IMG/VR virus record: IMGVR_UViG_3300018876_000039
Coordinates: 1 to 39,303 of that record
Length of the DNA stretch: 39,303 bases
Strand: one strand, 5' to 3'
Source: a virus
Positions within the stretch are counted from its first letter, which is position 1. Every line of letters starts with the position of its first letter. The notes beneath the pieces were generated by a model. That model worked only from the letters and a program-made list of their open reading frames with translations, searched no databases and was not told the DNA's origin. Shown here in pieces: positions 22,480-29,068 of this stretch. The position numbers and the translations under genes are program-made.

Positions 22480-22785
22480 ATGCCCGCAGCAGCAAGAGTA
22501 GGAGATTCGGTAGTCACGAACCATCCGTGTACCCCGGTCACTACAATAGCGTCAACCTTACAATCCAAGGTATTCATTGGAGGGCCACTTGCAGCTGTCG
22601 TTGGTGCTCCTCTTACCCCACACACAATTTTATCTGGTGGTAGTTGTGTGCCCCATCCCGGCCAAATAGTAAACGTCGGTTCATCCAAGGTCTTTATAGG
22701 AGGCATTGCTGCAGGCCGAATAGGAGACTCCGCTGATCTCGGAGCTGTTTCGACCGGGTTCCCGAAAGTGATGATAGGGGGTTGA
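22480..22785 (+). CDS. PAAR-domain spike-tip protein (T4 gp5.4-like)
   Basis: 101 aa. Starts MPAAARVGDSV and repeats short beta units ending in VFIGG: SKVFIGGPLAAVVGAPL, SKVFIGGIAAGRIGD and KVMIGG. Histidines and a cysteine (TNHPCTPV, VPHPGQ) are placed to bind the metal at the tip. Length fits one PAAR domain, which forms a cone on the central spike of contractile tails and helps pierce the outer membrane. Its presence supports a myovirus. Confidence 0.93.
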   Translation: MPAAARVGDSVVTNHPCTPVTTIASTLQSKVFIGGPLAAVVGAPLTPHTILSGGSCVPHPGQIVNVGSSKVFIGGIAAGRIGDSADLGAVSTGFPKVMIGG

Positions 22786-22810
22786 CAAACATTCTTTTAT
22801 CTGATATAAT
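22782..22810 (+). promoter_or_regulatory. sigma70-like promoter, leaderless geometry
   Basis: TTGACA at 22782-22787, 17-base spacer ending TGA, TATAAT at 22805-22810, then GGCCCC. The predicted start at 22817 is the A of the exonuclease ATG. It overlaps the stop codon of the PAAR gene. Confidence 0.8.
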
Positions 22811-22816
22811 GGCCCC

Positions 22817-23494
22817 ATGAATATGTTTACTCACAAAGCACATGGGGTCGAGCTCCCCAAATTAACCAGAAAGACCACCGATGAGGGTAGGAAATACTTC
22901 ACCGATAAAGGTGATGCGTATCCTTCTGTCACAACCGTTCTATCTATCCTAAGCAAAGATTCGATCAAACGTTGGCGAGATCGTGTAGGCCATGATGTTG
23001 CCGATAAGATCTCTCGTCAAGCTGCAGGTCGTGGTACGGCAGTCCACAAACTCTGCGAAGATTATATCGACAATGTCGAGACGTGGAAAGGAAGTGCGAC
23101 ACCAGTCAATCTATTTACCTTCAATACGATCAGACCACTGATTGATGAGCATATCAACAATATTTGGTTTCAAGAGGAATACCTATACAGCGACACCTTG
23201 AAGACAGCCGGACAGGTTGACTGTATTGCTGAATGGGATGGAAAGCTTTCGGTCATCGATTTCAAGACATCAAAACGTCCAAAGGATGAAGGACAGATCA
23301 CAAATTATTTTATGCAGATTTCTTTCTATGCAGCTGCATTCTATGAAATGACGGGTATCCCAATTACCCAGGGTGTGGTTTTGATTGCCGTGGATGATTC
23401 AGAACCACAGGTATTTAAAATAGGCACACACGGATGGCTCAAACACTTTGCAGCTGTTCGTAAGAAATATGGAGAGTTACATGAAGGACCTTAG
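22817..23494 (+). CDS. PD-(D/E)XK exonuclease (RecB/Cas4-like)
   Basis: 225 aa. YPSVTTVLSIL and GRGTAVHKLCEDY (His77) belong to the N-terminal part of this exonuclease group; TAGQVDCIAEWDGKLSVIDF (Asp135, Asp148) followed by KTSKRP (Lys150) is the PD-(D/E)XK core; YFMQISFYAAAFYEM holds the later Gln and Tyr. No iron-sulfur cysteine set as in Cas4. Cytoplasmic; likely in recombination or host DNA breakdown. A second in-frame ATG at 22823 exists. No ribosome site precedes either. Confidence 0.86.
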   Translation: MNMFTHKAHGVELPKLTRKTTDEGRKYFTDKGDAYPSVTTVLSILSKDSIKRWRDRVGHDVADKISRQAAGRGTAVHKLCEDYIDNVETWKGSATPVNLFTFNTIRPLIDEHINNIWFQEEYLYSDTLKTAGQVDCIAEWDGKLSVIDFKTSKRPKDEGQITNYFMQISFYAAAFYEMTGIPITQGVVLIAVDDSEPQVFKIGTHGWLKHFAAVRKKYGELHEGP

Positions 23495-23882
23495 ATGGAT
23501 CATTGTAGATGAAACCAAAGGTGCATTTATTGGAACCTATAATGCGTCTGACCTGGGTGAAGAATTCGATGAGTTACTCGAAGCCTTTCGAAAAGGTGGT
23601 ACGGTAACCAAACAGATCGGGCTCATGTTTGCCGCAGACGATGTATATGATTTTGATAGAGCTGCAGCCTTCAAAGATGAAGAAGCGGCAAAAGGGTTTG
23701 CACATTGGATGTTGACATTCTTTTCGGCAAATCCAGACACAGCCAAATTGACATTACGGCTCTTACCACTTGAAACTGAAAATGAACGATTCGCCACTGT
23801 AACAGAAATATTACAGGCCGGATACGACAAATACGTCCATCGTATGGCCGATGGTCTCTATAAGGCAGGAACCCTACATTAA
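23481..23882 (+). CDS. hypothetical protein, 133 aa
   Basis: ATG 23481 has GGAG six bases before it and overlaps the exonuclease by 14 bases. The fold looks alpha/beta: WIIVDETKGAFIGTYNASD, FDELLEAFRKGG, then helices rich in Ala (EEAAKGFAHWMLTFFSANP). No catalytic motif seen. Shares one base with the next gene (TAATG). Confidence 0.75.
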   Translation: MKDLRWIIVDETKGAFIGTYNASDLGEEFDELLEAFRKGGTVTKQIGLMFAADDVYDFDRAAAFKDEEAAKGFAHWMLTFFSANPDTAKLTLRLLPLETENERFATVTEILQAGYDKYVHRMADGLYKAGTLH

Positions 23883-24406
23883 TGAAAAACTATAGTATTA
23901 AGCCGATCTACAAAAAATCAATCATAGAACTCAACACTTGGATCAAGGAAATTGATGGAGTAAAGTATTTCCTTCGAAAAGAGAGTACCTACCGATGGGG
24001 TGAGTTTTCTATTGACGTCCCCGAAACAGATGAAGAATTCTTAGAGCTTGCCGAAAGCCGAGGATATGATTCGTGGGAAGACATTCAGCAAGAGCACCGA
24101 GAATTATTTGAAGAAGACCTCTCGCCTGAGGCTTTTTGTCTGCCTCCTGCTGAAGACGATTTTATCGAGCTCAGTGAAGATTATGATGCCCAGGTAGAAG
24201 ACCTAGAAGACGAATGCGCATGTTTCTTTTCTGTTGATTGCTACGGAATGGATAAAGAAGTCGATGAAGACGCTCTCGAGGCAATGCAAGAAGAGGCTGA
24301 AGAGGCCTATGAAGAGGACTGGGATTCGGGCATCGAGAACCTCGGCTGGACATATTTCGGCTGTGACTTCCAAATTTGCTCCCCTATCACAATTGTTTTA
24401 AATTAA
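23882..24406 (+). CDS. very acidic hypothetical protein, 174 aa
   Basis: About a third of the residues are Asp or Glu, with long runs (EDDFIELSEDYDAQVEDLED; EALEAMQEEAEEAYEEDW is close to it). Six cysteines (ECACFF, DCYG, GCDF, ICSP among them) lie in the C-terminal half. An early-type promoter unit with an acidic product again suggests a host-directed inhibitor or DNA mimic, but this is only suggestive. Ends in a beta-like FQICSPITIVLN. Confidence 0.75.
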   Translation: MKNYSIKPIYKKSIIELNTWIKEIDGVKYFLRKESTYRWGEFSIDVPETDEEFLELAESRGYDSWEDIQQEHRELFEEDLSPEAFCLPPAEDDFIELSEDYDAQVEDLEDECACFFSVDCYGMDKEVDEDALEAMQEEAEEAYEEDWDSGIENLGWTYFGCDFQICSPITIVLN

Positions 24407-24419
24407 TTTCAAAAAAGTG

Positions 24420-24448
24420 TTGACAATTCGCTTTTAATATGGTATAAT
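24420..24448 (+). promoter_or_regulatory. sigma70-like promoter with A-tract
   Basis: TTTCAAAAAAGTG then TTGACA at 24420-24425, 17-base spacer ending TGG, TATAAT at 24443-24448 and GGCTCCC. A near copy of the 20004 promoter upstream half. Predicted start near 24455, leader about 36 bases. Confidence 0.8.
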
Positions 24449-24490
24449 GGCTCCCATATTAAATTGAAATCAAATTATAGGATTTATATT

Positions 24491-25450
24491 ATGGCACACG
24501 AACTTGAAATCATCAACGGTCAGGCGCAAATGGCATACCGAGAGTCTGAAGGTCGACCATGGCATCGACTAGGTACTGCTGTTGGTGATGATCTCACCCC
24601 CGCTGAAATGATGAAGGCTGCTGGCCTTGATTGGGAAGTGGAATCTGTACCCACCTTTGTCGACATCAACGGCAATCAAATCGCAACCGGAACCAACGCT
24701 CTGATTCGTACATCAGATCAATCTGTTCTTGCCCCTATGATCGGCGAGGACTGGAAACCTGTCCAGAACGCTGAGGCCTTCGAATTCTTCTCAGAGTTCG
24801 TGTCCTCTGGTGATATGATGATGGACACAGCCGGATCATTAAAGGATGGCCAGATCGTCTGGGCCCTCGCTGATGTGAAAGACGGTTTCAAATTATTTGG
24901 TGGAGACGAGGTACGTGGTTACCTGTTGTTCTCTAACCCCCACATCTATGGCAAATCGATTGATATCAAATTTGTCTTAGAGCGTGTTGTATGCAACAAC
25001 ACGTTGACCATGGCCCTTGCGGAAAAGGGCCAGCCTTCAGTCAAGGTAAATCATCGACGTGAATTCAATGCTGAGGAAGTGAAACAAGTCCTCGGTCTTG
25101 GACATCAACGTCTGGAACAATTCGAAGAGGCTGCAACCCTTCTTGGTTCCAAGCGTTATACTGATTATGATTTCGAACGATTCCTTGGCAAAGTGTTTGG
25201 TGAGTCAAACAAGGAAGGTAAGAAACTCTCCCGAACCGGAGAACGCGCTCTCGAAATTGTCGAGACACAGCCTGGTGCAGAATTCCGACCTGGTACCTGG
25301 TGGAACGCATACAACGCAGTGACCTATCTGACTGACCATGAACTTGGTCGATCTGATGACACTCGTATGACCTCTGCCTGGTTTGGTTCGAATGCAAAGA
25401 AAAAGGTAGATGCCTTGAACATTGCACTCGACTTTGCTGAGGCTGCATAA
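24491..25450 (+). CDS. DUF932 / TIGR03299 phage-plasmid-like protein
   Basis: 319 aa from ATG 24491 with AGGA upstream; an in-frame TTG upstream is less likely. MAHELEI start, MAYRESEGRPWHRLGTAVGD, then LIRTSDQSVLAPMIGEDWKP, the central LLFSNPHIYGKSIDIKFVLE, CNNTLTMAL and the C-terminal GTWWNAYNAVTYLTDHELGR match DUF932 proteins of phages and plasmids. Their biochemical role is not settled. Strong promoter and clean codon use point to plentiful early expression. Confidence 0.92.
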   Translation: MAHELEIINGQAQMAYRESEGRPWHRLGTAVGDDLTPAEMMKAAGLDWEVESVPTFVDINGNQIATGTNALIRTSDQSVLAPMIGEDWKPVQNAEAFEFFSEFVSSGDMMMDTAGSLKDGQIVWALADVKDGFKLFGGDEVRGYLLFSNPHIYGKSIDIKFVLERVVCNNTLTMALAEKGQPSVKVNHRREFNAEEVKQVLGLGHQRLEQFEEAATLLGSKRYTDYDFERFLGKVFGESNKEGKKLSRTGERALEIVETQPGAEFRPGTWWNAYNAVTYLTDHELGRSDDTRMTSAWFGSNAKKKVDALNIALDFAEAA

Positions 25451-25596
25451 TGGACGAAGACTCCTTCGTCTGCCAAAGACCCCGCCCCACCGAAGAACCA
25501 TCCCGGTTCTTCAGGGGTCTACTTTGGGGCTTGGCCTACACTATTCCTTTTTGGATGATCATATTAATTTGCTTTCAGATATACCTTAAGACATGA
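25450..25596 (+). CDS. 48-aa single-pass membrane protein
   Basis: ATG shares one base with the DUF932 stop (TAATG). MDEDSFVCQRPRPTEEPSRF is a charged, Pro-rich start, followed by RGLLWGLAYTIPFW and MIILICFQIYLK, one or two membrane helices. The first half of the frame coincides with a strongly folding RNA segment (25453-25527). Similar small proteins occur in marine phages as I recall. Function unknown. Confidence 0.7.
   Translation: MDEDSFVCQRPRPTEEPSRFFRGLLWGLAYTIPFWMIILICFQIYLKT
25453..25527 (+). other. potential structured RNA: two stem-loops
   Basis: First hairpin: GACGAAG at 25453-25459 pairs fully with CTTCGTC at 25464-25470 around a 4-base loop. Second: GAAGAACC at 25492-25499 pairs with GGTTCTTC at 25505-25512 (loop ATCCC), enclosed by AGACCCC at 25477-25483 with GGGGTCT at 25514-25520, and by CCAA at 25473-25476 with TTGG at 25524-25527 across a 3-base bulge. 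No U-run follows, so not a simple terminator. Confidence 0.6.
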
Positions 25597-26000
25597 AGAT
25601 TGGAATGACAGCTAGTACGTTTGATCTGCTCCACGCAGGTCACGTATCAATGTTACGAGACGCAAAATCCCAATGTGATTACTTGATTTGTTGTCTTCAA
25701 GTAGATCCCAGTTTCGACCGACCCGAGAAAAACACTCCAGTCCAAACCCTGGTCGAGAGGTATACACAGCTCAAAGCAGTCAGCTATGTCGACGAGATCA
25801 TCCCATATCGATCAGAAGAAGATCTGCTGGATATCCTGCAGATGTATCCCATTAACATTCGTATTCTAGGTGAGGAATACCGAGACAAAGAGTTCACAGG
25901 CAAGGACGTCTGCAGAAAGCGAGACATCGAATTATATTTCAATAAGAGAGACCACCGATTTAGCTCTAGCGATTTGAGACGCAGGGTTTGTAATCGATAG
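25593..26000 (+). CDS. cytidylyltransferase-like nucleotidyltransferase
   Basis: 135 aa, overlapping the small membrane-protein gene by four bases (ATGA). MTASTFDLLHAGHVSML has the HxGH active site (His14-Ala-Gly-His17) of the glycerol-3-phosphate cytidylyltransferase type; the later RFSSSDLRRRV matches the second nucleotide-binding motif (RxSSTxLR-like). Length fits TagD-like enzymes. It would activate a phosphorylated compound as CDP-X, or act on NMN- or pantetheine-like substrates; the substrate cannot be read. It could supply the glycosyltransferase or envelope functions. Confidence 0.85.
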   Translation: MKIGMTASTFDLLHAGHVSMLRDAKSQCDYLICCLQVDPSFDRPEKNTPVQTLVERYTQLKAVSYVDEIIPYRSEEDLLDILQMYPINIRILGEEYRDKEFTGKDVCRKRDIELYFNKRDHRFSSSDLRRRVCNR

Positions 26001-26007
26001 ACTCATA

Positions 26008-26015
26008 TATAAATC
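26008..26015 (+). promoter_or_regulatory. T4-late-like box
   Basis: TATAAATC, 7 of 8, in the 40-base gap after the nucleotidyltransferase. Predicted start near 26021, with AAGGTG before ATG 26041. Confidence 0.5.
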
Positions 26016-26040
26016 GACCCCATACCCTAAAGGTGCACTT

Positions 26041-26229
26041 ATGCCAAGTAATTACAAGCAGAAGCAACAAGAAATGACAGAATTGAACTCAGATGGTAAT
26101 CAATCAAGAGGGCGATATGGTGAAGATTACGATAATCAAAGACCCTGGGTAGACGAGGACAGATTTCTCTCAAAAGAAGAGAAAAGAAAAAAGCAACAAG
26201 CCCAAGATCCTCGTCATAATCAGTTATAA
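26041..26229 (+). CDS. 62-aa charged, probably disordered protein
   Basis: Rich in Gln, Asn, Lys, Arg and Asp with almost no hydrophobic residues (YKQKQQEMTELNSDGNQ, LSKEEKRKKQQAQDPRHNQ). Good AAGGTG site and a late-like box. Might be a small scaffold or core component; no family recognised. The following 117-base gap is AT-rich and holds a short inverted repeat and the next early-type promoter. Confidence 0.65.
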   Translation: MPSNYKQKQQEMTELNSDGNQSRGRYGEDYDNQRPWVDEDRFLSKEEKRKKQQAQDPRHNQL

Positions 26230-26281
26230 CAAACTGTTATATCCTTATAACAAATTAATCTAAAAAAAGATGAAAAAAAGG

Positions 26282-26310
26282 TAGACTTCTGCCTCAATGC
26301 GTGATAGTAT
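26282..26310 (+). promoter_or_regulatory. sigma70-like promoter
   Basis: TAGACT at 26282-26287 after an A-rich stretch, 17-base spacer ending TGA, TAGTAT at 26305-26310. Predicted start near 26317, leader of 30 bases with AAAAGGA before ATG 26347. Confidence 0.62.
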
Positions 26311-26346
26311 GTACACATACAAAAGATGATTTGAAAAGGAAAAAAC

Positions 26347-26721
26347 ATGATCAAGATTTACCAGATTCAACTGACCCAAGAAGAGATCGATTTGATTAAC
26401 GAGAAGGCTGACCATAATGCGGTACCAGCCAATGTGGCTCGGTTGGATGCTTCTGTTTTCGGTAAATTTAACCCAGAACATTCTCACTTTTACACTGAGG
26501 CCTATAACGTTTATGTTGATGACCTCGAAGAGGCTTTTCGAATCACCAACCTGTGGTTGGAAGAAGATATGCCCAAGGTGGATGTTGTCGGTGACCGAGG
26601 TGTTTCTTCATCGATGGGTGACATCTTTGAAATGGACGGTGAGTTCTTCTTTTGCGCGGCCTACGGCTTCGAAAAAATTGAAAATATGCGAAACAATCTA
26701 GGCTGGTTGGAGGCTGCATAA
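26347..26721 (+). CDS. hypothetical protein, 124 aa
   Basis: First of a run of small early genes (26347-28340). IYQIQLTQEEIDLINEK, then AYNVYVDDLEEAFRITNLW and a C-terminal GEFFFCAAYGFEKIENMRN suggest an alpha/beta protein. Acidic, no membrane segment, two Cys-free halves except one Cys near the end. Not recognised. Shares one base with the next gene (TAATG). Confidence 0.75.
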   Translation: MIKIYQIQLTQEEIDLINEKADHNAVPANVARLDASVFGKFNPEHSHFYTEAYNVYVDDLEEAFRITNLWLEEDMPKVDVVGDRGVSSSMGDIFEMDGEFFFCAAYGFEKIENMRNNLGWLEAA

Positions 26722-26861
26722 TGAATGTTGAAGATCTTAAAAACGAGCTGGATTGTCTTTTGGAGATTCGTGGTGAGTTGTCTGAAGCTGACAACGCGCG
26801 GGTTGAGAGACGTATCACTGAGGTTTTGGAACTTGTACTCGTAGAAGAGGGTATTGTATAA
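26721..26861 (+). CDS. 46-aa helical acidic protein
   Basis: MNVEDLKNELDCLLEIRGEL followed by SEADNARVERRITEVLELVL: a pair of amphipathic helices, likely a small dimer or partner protein. Start and stop each overlap the neighbours by one base (TAATG), the tightest coupling possible, which supports that it is real. Confidence 0.68.
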   Translation: MNVEDLKNELDCLLEIRGELSEADNARVERRITEVLELVLVEEGIV

Positions 26862-27100
26862 TGATTACTTTAAAGGACAACGCTGATCATATTCGTTTGT
26901 ATGAAAGGCACGGGAGTCCGTATGACCGAGGTTCTGCTGACTCTTGGTATGGTCGACCCTTCGAGCCTCATTATTATGAAGGTGCAACTTATTCAAGCCC
27001 ACGTGTCGATCTGGACGATATGACTCAGGCTGAGGTTAAGGCCTATACTCTCGGGTATGGGGAACAAGAAGAAACTGGAATGAAAAAGGATTGGGGTTAA
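26861..27100 (+). CDS. hypothetical protein, 79 aa
   Basis: HGSPYDRGSADSWYGRPFEP with PHYY is a motif I recall from T4-like marine phage proteins; the C-terminal helix is TQAEVKAYTLGYGEQEE. Rich in Tyr, Gly and Asp. No known function. TAATG overlaps on both sides. Confidence 0.73.
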   Translation: MITLKDNADHIRLYERHGSPYDRGSADSWYGRPFEPHYYEGATYSSPRVDLDDMTQAEVKAYTLGYGEQEETGMKKDWG

Positions 27101-27342
27101 TGATTAAACAAGCGTCAAAGGGTGGTGTACAAGTTATCGACTTAGATGGCCCAGAGGGTAATGCTTTTACTCTCATAGGTTACGCTCGAAAACTTGGTCG
27201 GCAACTGGGCATGGACCCAGAGAGGATAGTGATCGAAATGCGACAAGATGATTACACTCATCTGGTTCAAACGTTCGATTACTATTTTGGTGATTATGTG
27301 GTGCTTGAAACCTCTAATTCTAAACTCCTTGAAGCGTCATAA
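27100..27342 (+). CDS. hypothetical protein, 80 aa
   Basis: ATG 27100 (TAATG overlap) rather than the TTG at 27091. MIKQASKGGVQVIDLDGPEG, then AFTLIGYARKLGRQLGMDPE, an Asp/Tyr-rich stretch and a beta end YFGDYVVLET. Looks like a small alpha/beta protein; related short proteins occur in marine phages as I recall. Function unknown. Confidence 0.73.
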   Translation: MIKQASKGGVQVIDLDGPEGNAFTLIGYARKLGRQLGMDPERIVIEMRQDDYTHLVQTFDYYFGDYVVLETSNSKLLEAS

Positions 27343-27345
27343 ATA
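27338..27345 (+). promoter_or_regulatory. T4-late-like box
   Basis: CATAAATA, 7 of 8, overlapping the stop of the upstream gene. Predicted start near 27351, with GGAGG before ATG 27365. Confidence 0.5.
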
Positions 27346-27364
27346 GACGAAACGGAGGAATATT

Positions 27365-27562
27365 ATGGCAACCGATAAACTTTTATTTGTCCAAGAGAAA
27401 TTTGTTACACGTGTTGGTAAAGGCAATAACATAGAGCTACCATTTCAGGTAGTCAAGCAACTTGGTTTGCAAAAAGAAGATTTACTTGAGTTCGAATTTG
27501 TAACCCTCGCTGAAGAGGATGGCGAATTCGAAGGTTTTACAATGAGAAAAAGGAGTTCATAA
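27365..27562 (+). CDS. AbrB/SpoVT-like DNA-binding protein
   Basis: 65 aa. FVTRVGKGNNIELPFQVVKQ and LGLQKEDLLEFEFV follow the swapped-hairpin AbrB pattern (V-x-x-x-G-x-I-x-L-P, then LGL..GD.LEFE). Such proteins are dimeric DNA-binding regulators, often antitoxins. No toxin gene is recognisable next to it, so a phage transcription regulator is more likely. The match is short, so the call is moderate. GGAGG gives a strong ribosome site. Confidence 0.6.
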   Translation: MATDKLLFVQEKFVTRVGKGNNIELPFQVVKQLGLQKEDLLEFEFVTLAEEDGEFEGFTMRKRSS

Positions 27563-27720
27563 TGAACAAAATGGCGAAACTAACTGCGATTCAAGAGATC
27601 ATCGCTGATCTCTCAGCCCAAGTTAAACCCCAGGCAACTGGTCATATTCGTACAGCAATCAGTGTTCTTCGAGAAGAAGAACAAAAATTAATGGAGGAAA
27701 TCGAGTCTCTCGTAGCATAA
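27562..27720 (+). CDS. 52-aa helical protein
   Basis: MNKMAKLTAIQEIIADLSAQ, then VKPQATGHIRTAISVLREEE and KLMEEIESLVA: all-helical, amphipathic. AAGGAG lies before the ATG, which shares one base with the AbrB-like stop. It could be a partner of that regulator. Not recognised. Confidence 0.68.
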   Translation: MNKMAKLTAIQEIIADLSAQVKPQATGHIRTAISVLREEEQKLMEEIESLVA

Positions 27721-27721
27721 A

Positions 27722-27913
27722 ATGAACGATGAAGAATTCTCTACACGGGAATCCTGTCAAACAGCAATCGAAAAAAAGACTGATCAGCTTCGCGCGGTAG
27801 TAACCCGAATGACACAAGATCGTGTTGGTCGAGATTATCATAATCATATGAAAACTGCCGCTGGTCTACAAGGAGAGATTACAGCACTTCAGCTGAAACT
27901 ACTCTCTCTTTAA
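27722..27913 (+). CDS. hypothetical protein, 63 aa
   Basis: Starts one base after the preceding stop. Helical and polar (AIEKKTDQLRAVVTRMTQDR, HNHMKTAAGLQGEITALQLK). Probably a small coiled-coil dimer. No family recognised. Confidence 0.66.
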   Translation: MNDEEFSTRESCQTAIEKKTDQLRAVVTRMTQDRVGRDYHNHMKTAAGLQGEITALQLKLLSL

Positions 27914-27928
27914 ATTGGATTTTATATT

Positions 27929-28132
27929 ATGGAAATTTTGAAAGAAGTGACTGTTTGGGACGATGAAGCCCTAAATCGAAACAACGGCATTTATTGGCTC
28001 AATGATGCTGGCCACCTCATAGCCTATCAAGCCCCTGGCCAGATGAAAAAGGTATTCAAAAAACCACTAAAGCAATTCTCTAAGGCTCGAAGGAAGTTCA
28101 TCAAACTCAATGACCTACCAGAAAACTCTTAG
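27929..28132 (+). CDS. hypothetical protein, 67 aa
   Basis: MEILKEVTVWDDEALNRNNG, then IYWLNDAGHLIAYQAPGQMK and a very basic C-terminus (KKVFKKPLKQFSKARRKF). The beta-hairpin start followed by a Lys/Arg tail may bind nucleic acid. It overlaps the next gene by 23 bases. Confidence 0.68.
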   Translation: MEILKEVTVWDDEALNRNNGIYWLNDAGHLIAYQAPGQMKKVFKKPLKQFSKARRKFIKLNDLPENS

Positions 28133-28340
28133 GGCATTCAAAGAGGCTGTCGCAGATACGTCTGTGGGAATGCTGACCAATATCCCCATCAATTTCATAT
28201 TGATTGCAATAGCATTCGAACAAGAGTGGTCTGCGTTCACTACCTCCATATTCCTCACCGTGACATTCACCATTCTGGCACTCTTTCGCAAAACCTTCCT
28301 TCGACTCTACTTTGAGTCCCTAAATGAAAAAAATTCATAA
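28110..28340 (+). CDS. two-helix membrane protein, DUF7220-like
   Basis: 76 aa. VADTSVGMLTNIPINFILIA is the conserved part as I recall it in phage and bacterial small membrane proteins (DUF7220-like), with a second helix SIFLTVTFTILALF and the end RKTFLRLYFE. Two membrane spans, N- and C-termini probably cytoplasmic. Role unknown; the last gene of the early small-protein run. Confidence 0.7.
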   Translation: MTYQKTLRAFKEAVADTSVGMLTNIPINFILIAIAFEQEWSAFTTSIFLTVTFTILALFRKTFLRLYFESLNEKNS

Positions 28341-28364
28341 TCCCTCAATTTTGTCTCATTTTTG

Positions 28365-28372
28365 TCTAAATA
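28365..28372 (+). promoter_or_regulatory. T4-late-like box for the outer-membrane protein
   Basis: TCTAAATA, 7 of 8. The predicted start near 28378 would place the hairpin at 28379-28396 at the very 5' end of the message. Confidence 0.5.
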
Positions 28373-28378
28373 TCTTTT

Positions 28379-28396
28379 CCGAGGTTAAAAACTCGG
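28379..28396 (+). other. stem-loop: 5' message hairpin or weak terminator
   Basis: CCGAG at 28379-28383 pairs with CTCGG at 28392-28396 around GTTAAAAA, followed by CTTTCATTTC. As a terminator it is poor because the U-run is interrupted. If the late box at 28365 is used, it becomes a 5'-terminal hairpin that could protect the message. Confidence 0.45.
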
Positions 28397-28422
28397 CTTT
28401 CATTTCAACAAAAGGAAAAAAC

Positions 28423-29055
28423 ATGAAAAATTTAAAGTTAATGCTAGTATTGGCTATGTGTTCAATCGGGATGTCTGCTCAAGCTATGGAGTTAGGCGGA
28501 TCGGTTTCTTTGGGAAGCAACTACATTTTTCGTGGGGTATCTCAGAATGCAGGTAACGCTGCAGTATCTGGTGAATTGCATGCCGTACATGAAGGTTTCT
28601 TTGCTCAGGTTTGGGCTAGTCAAGTAGATTATGGCTCAGATGTTGAGCTGGAATACGATCTCACGATTGCCAAAAACTTCAATCTTGGCGAAGATCTGAA
28701 GGTCGGTGTTGCATACATCGATTATAACTACTCATCTTTGACTGGTTTTACTGATTTCGAAGAATCAGCTTTGGATGTCGAAGAAGTAGGGTTTCAAGTA
28801 GAGTATAAGGCTATTGCAGCTCGTTACTACAAGGGCCTCGATGAAGCTCCAGATTACATGGAACTTGGTGTAGACCTGTTTGGTGTTGCTGACCTAACCG
28901 TTGGTGATTTCGATACAGTTGGTCGACACTATATGATCAGCAAGACTGTCGATGTTGAAGGTGTAGATGCTACCTTCGGCTATCGTCAATTCGAAGGTGA
29001 AGATGGTATTGCAGATGAGAAGTCTGCAGTTGTGATGCTAACTAAGAGGTTCTAA
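28423..29055 (+). CDS. TorF-family (Gcw_chp) outer-membrane beta-barrel protein
   Basis: 210 aa from ATG 28423 with AAAGGAAA upstream; an in-frame ATG at 28324 has no signal-peptide sense. Residues 1-21 are a signal peptide ending SAQA. The mature start ELGGSVSLGSNYIFRGVSQN and the alternating strands match the Gcw_chp/TorF family (PF09694, TIGR02001), and it ends in TKRF with the C-terminal Phe used by the BAM complex. Such a protein would be placed in the host outer membrane. Possible jobs are uptake of a small molecule or blocking of receptors to exclude other phages. A late box precedes it. Confidence 0.85.
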   Translation: MKNLKLMLVLAMCSIGMSAQAMELGGSVSLGSNYIFRGVSQNAGNAAVSGELHAVHEGFFAQVWASQVDYGSDVELEYDLTIAKNFNLGEDLKVGVAYIDYNYSSLTGFTDFEESALDVEEVGFQVEYKAIAARYYKGLDEAPDYMELGVDLFGVADLTVGDFDTVGRHYMISKTVDVEGVDATFGYRQFEGEDGIADEKSAVVMLTKRF

Positions 29056-29063
29056 TATAAATA
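29056..29063 (+). promoter_or_regulatory. T4-type late promoter, perfect box, leaderless geometry
   Basis: TATAAATA, 8 of 8, starting at the stop codon of the barrel gene. If the box spans -13 to -6 as in T4, transcription begins at 29069, the A of the iscU ATG. Confidence 0.65.
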
Positions 29064-29068
29064 ACTGA

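Noticed and set aside
23882-24406. Acidic cysteine-containing protein as a zinc-finger or ferredoxin-like protein
   Set aside because: The cysteines do not form a regular CxxC set, so no metal-binding family can be named.
26224-26242. Inverted repeat TATAACA-AAC-TGTTATA as operator or terminator
   Set aside because: The stem is only A/T-rich, no U-run follows directly, and short palindromes of this kind are expected in such sequence; not enough to call a site.
27365-27720. AbrB-like gene and the following helical gene as a toxin-antitoxin pair
   Set aside because: The second protein has no toxin motif and both sit in a run of small phage genes; a regulator with a partner is enough.
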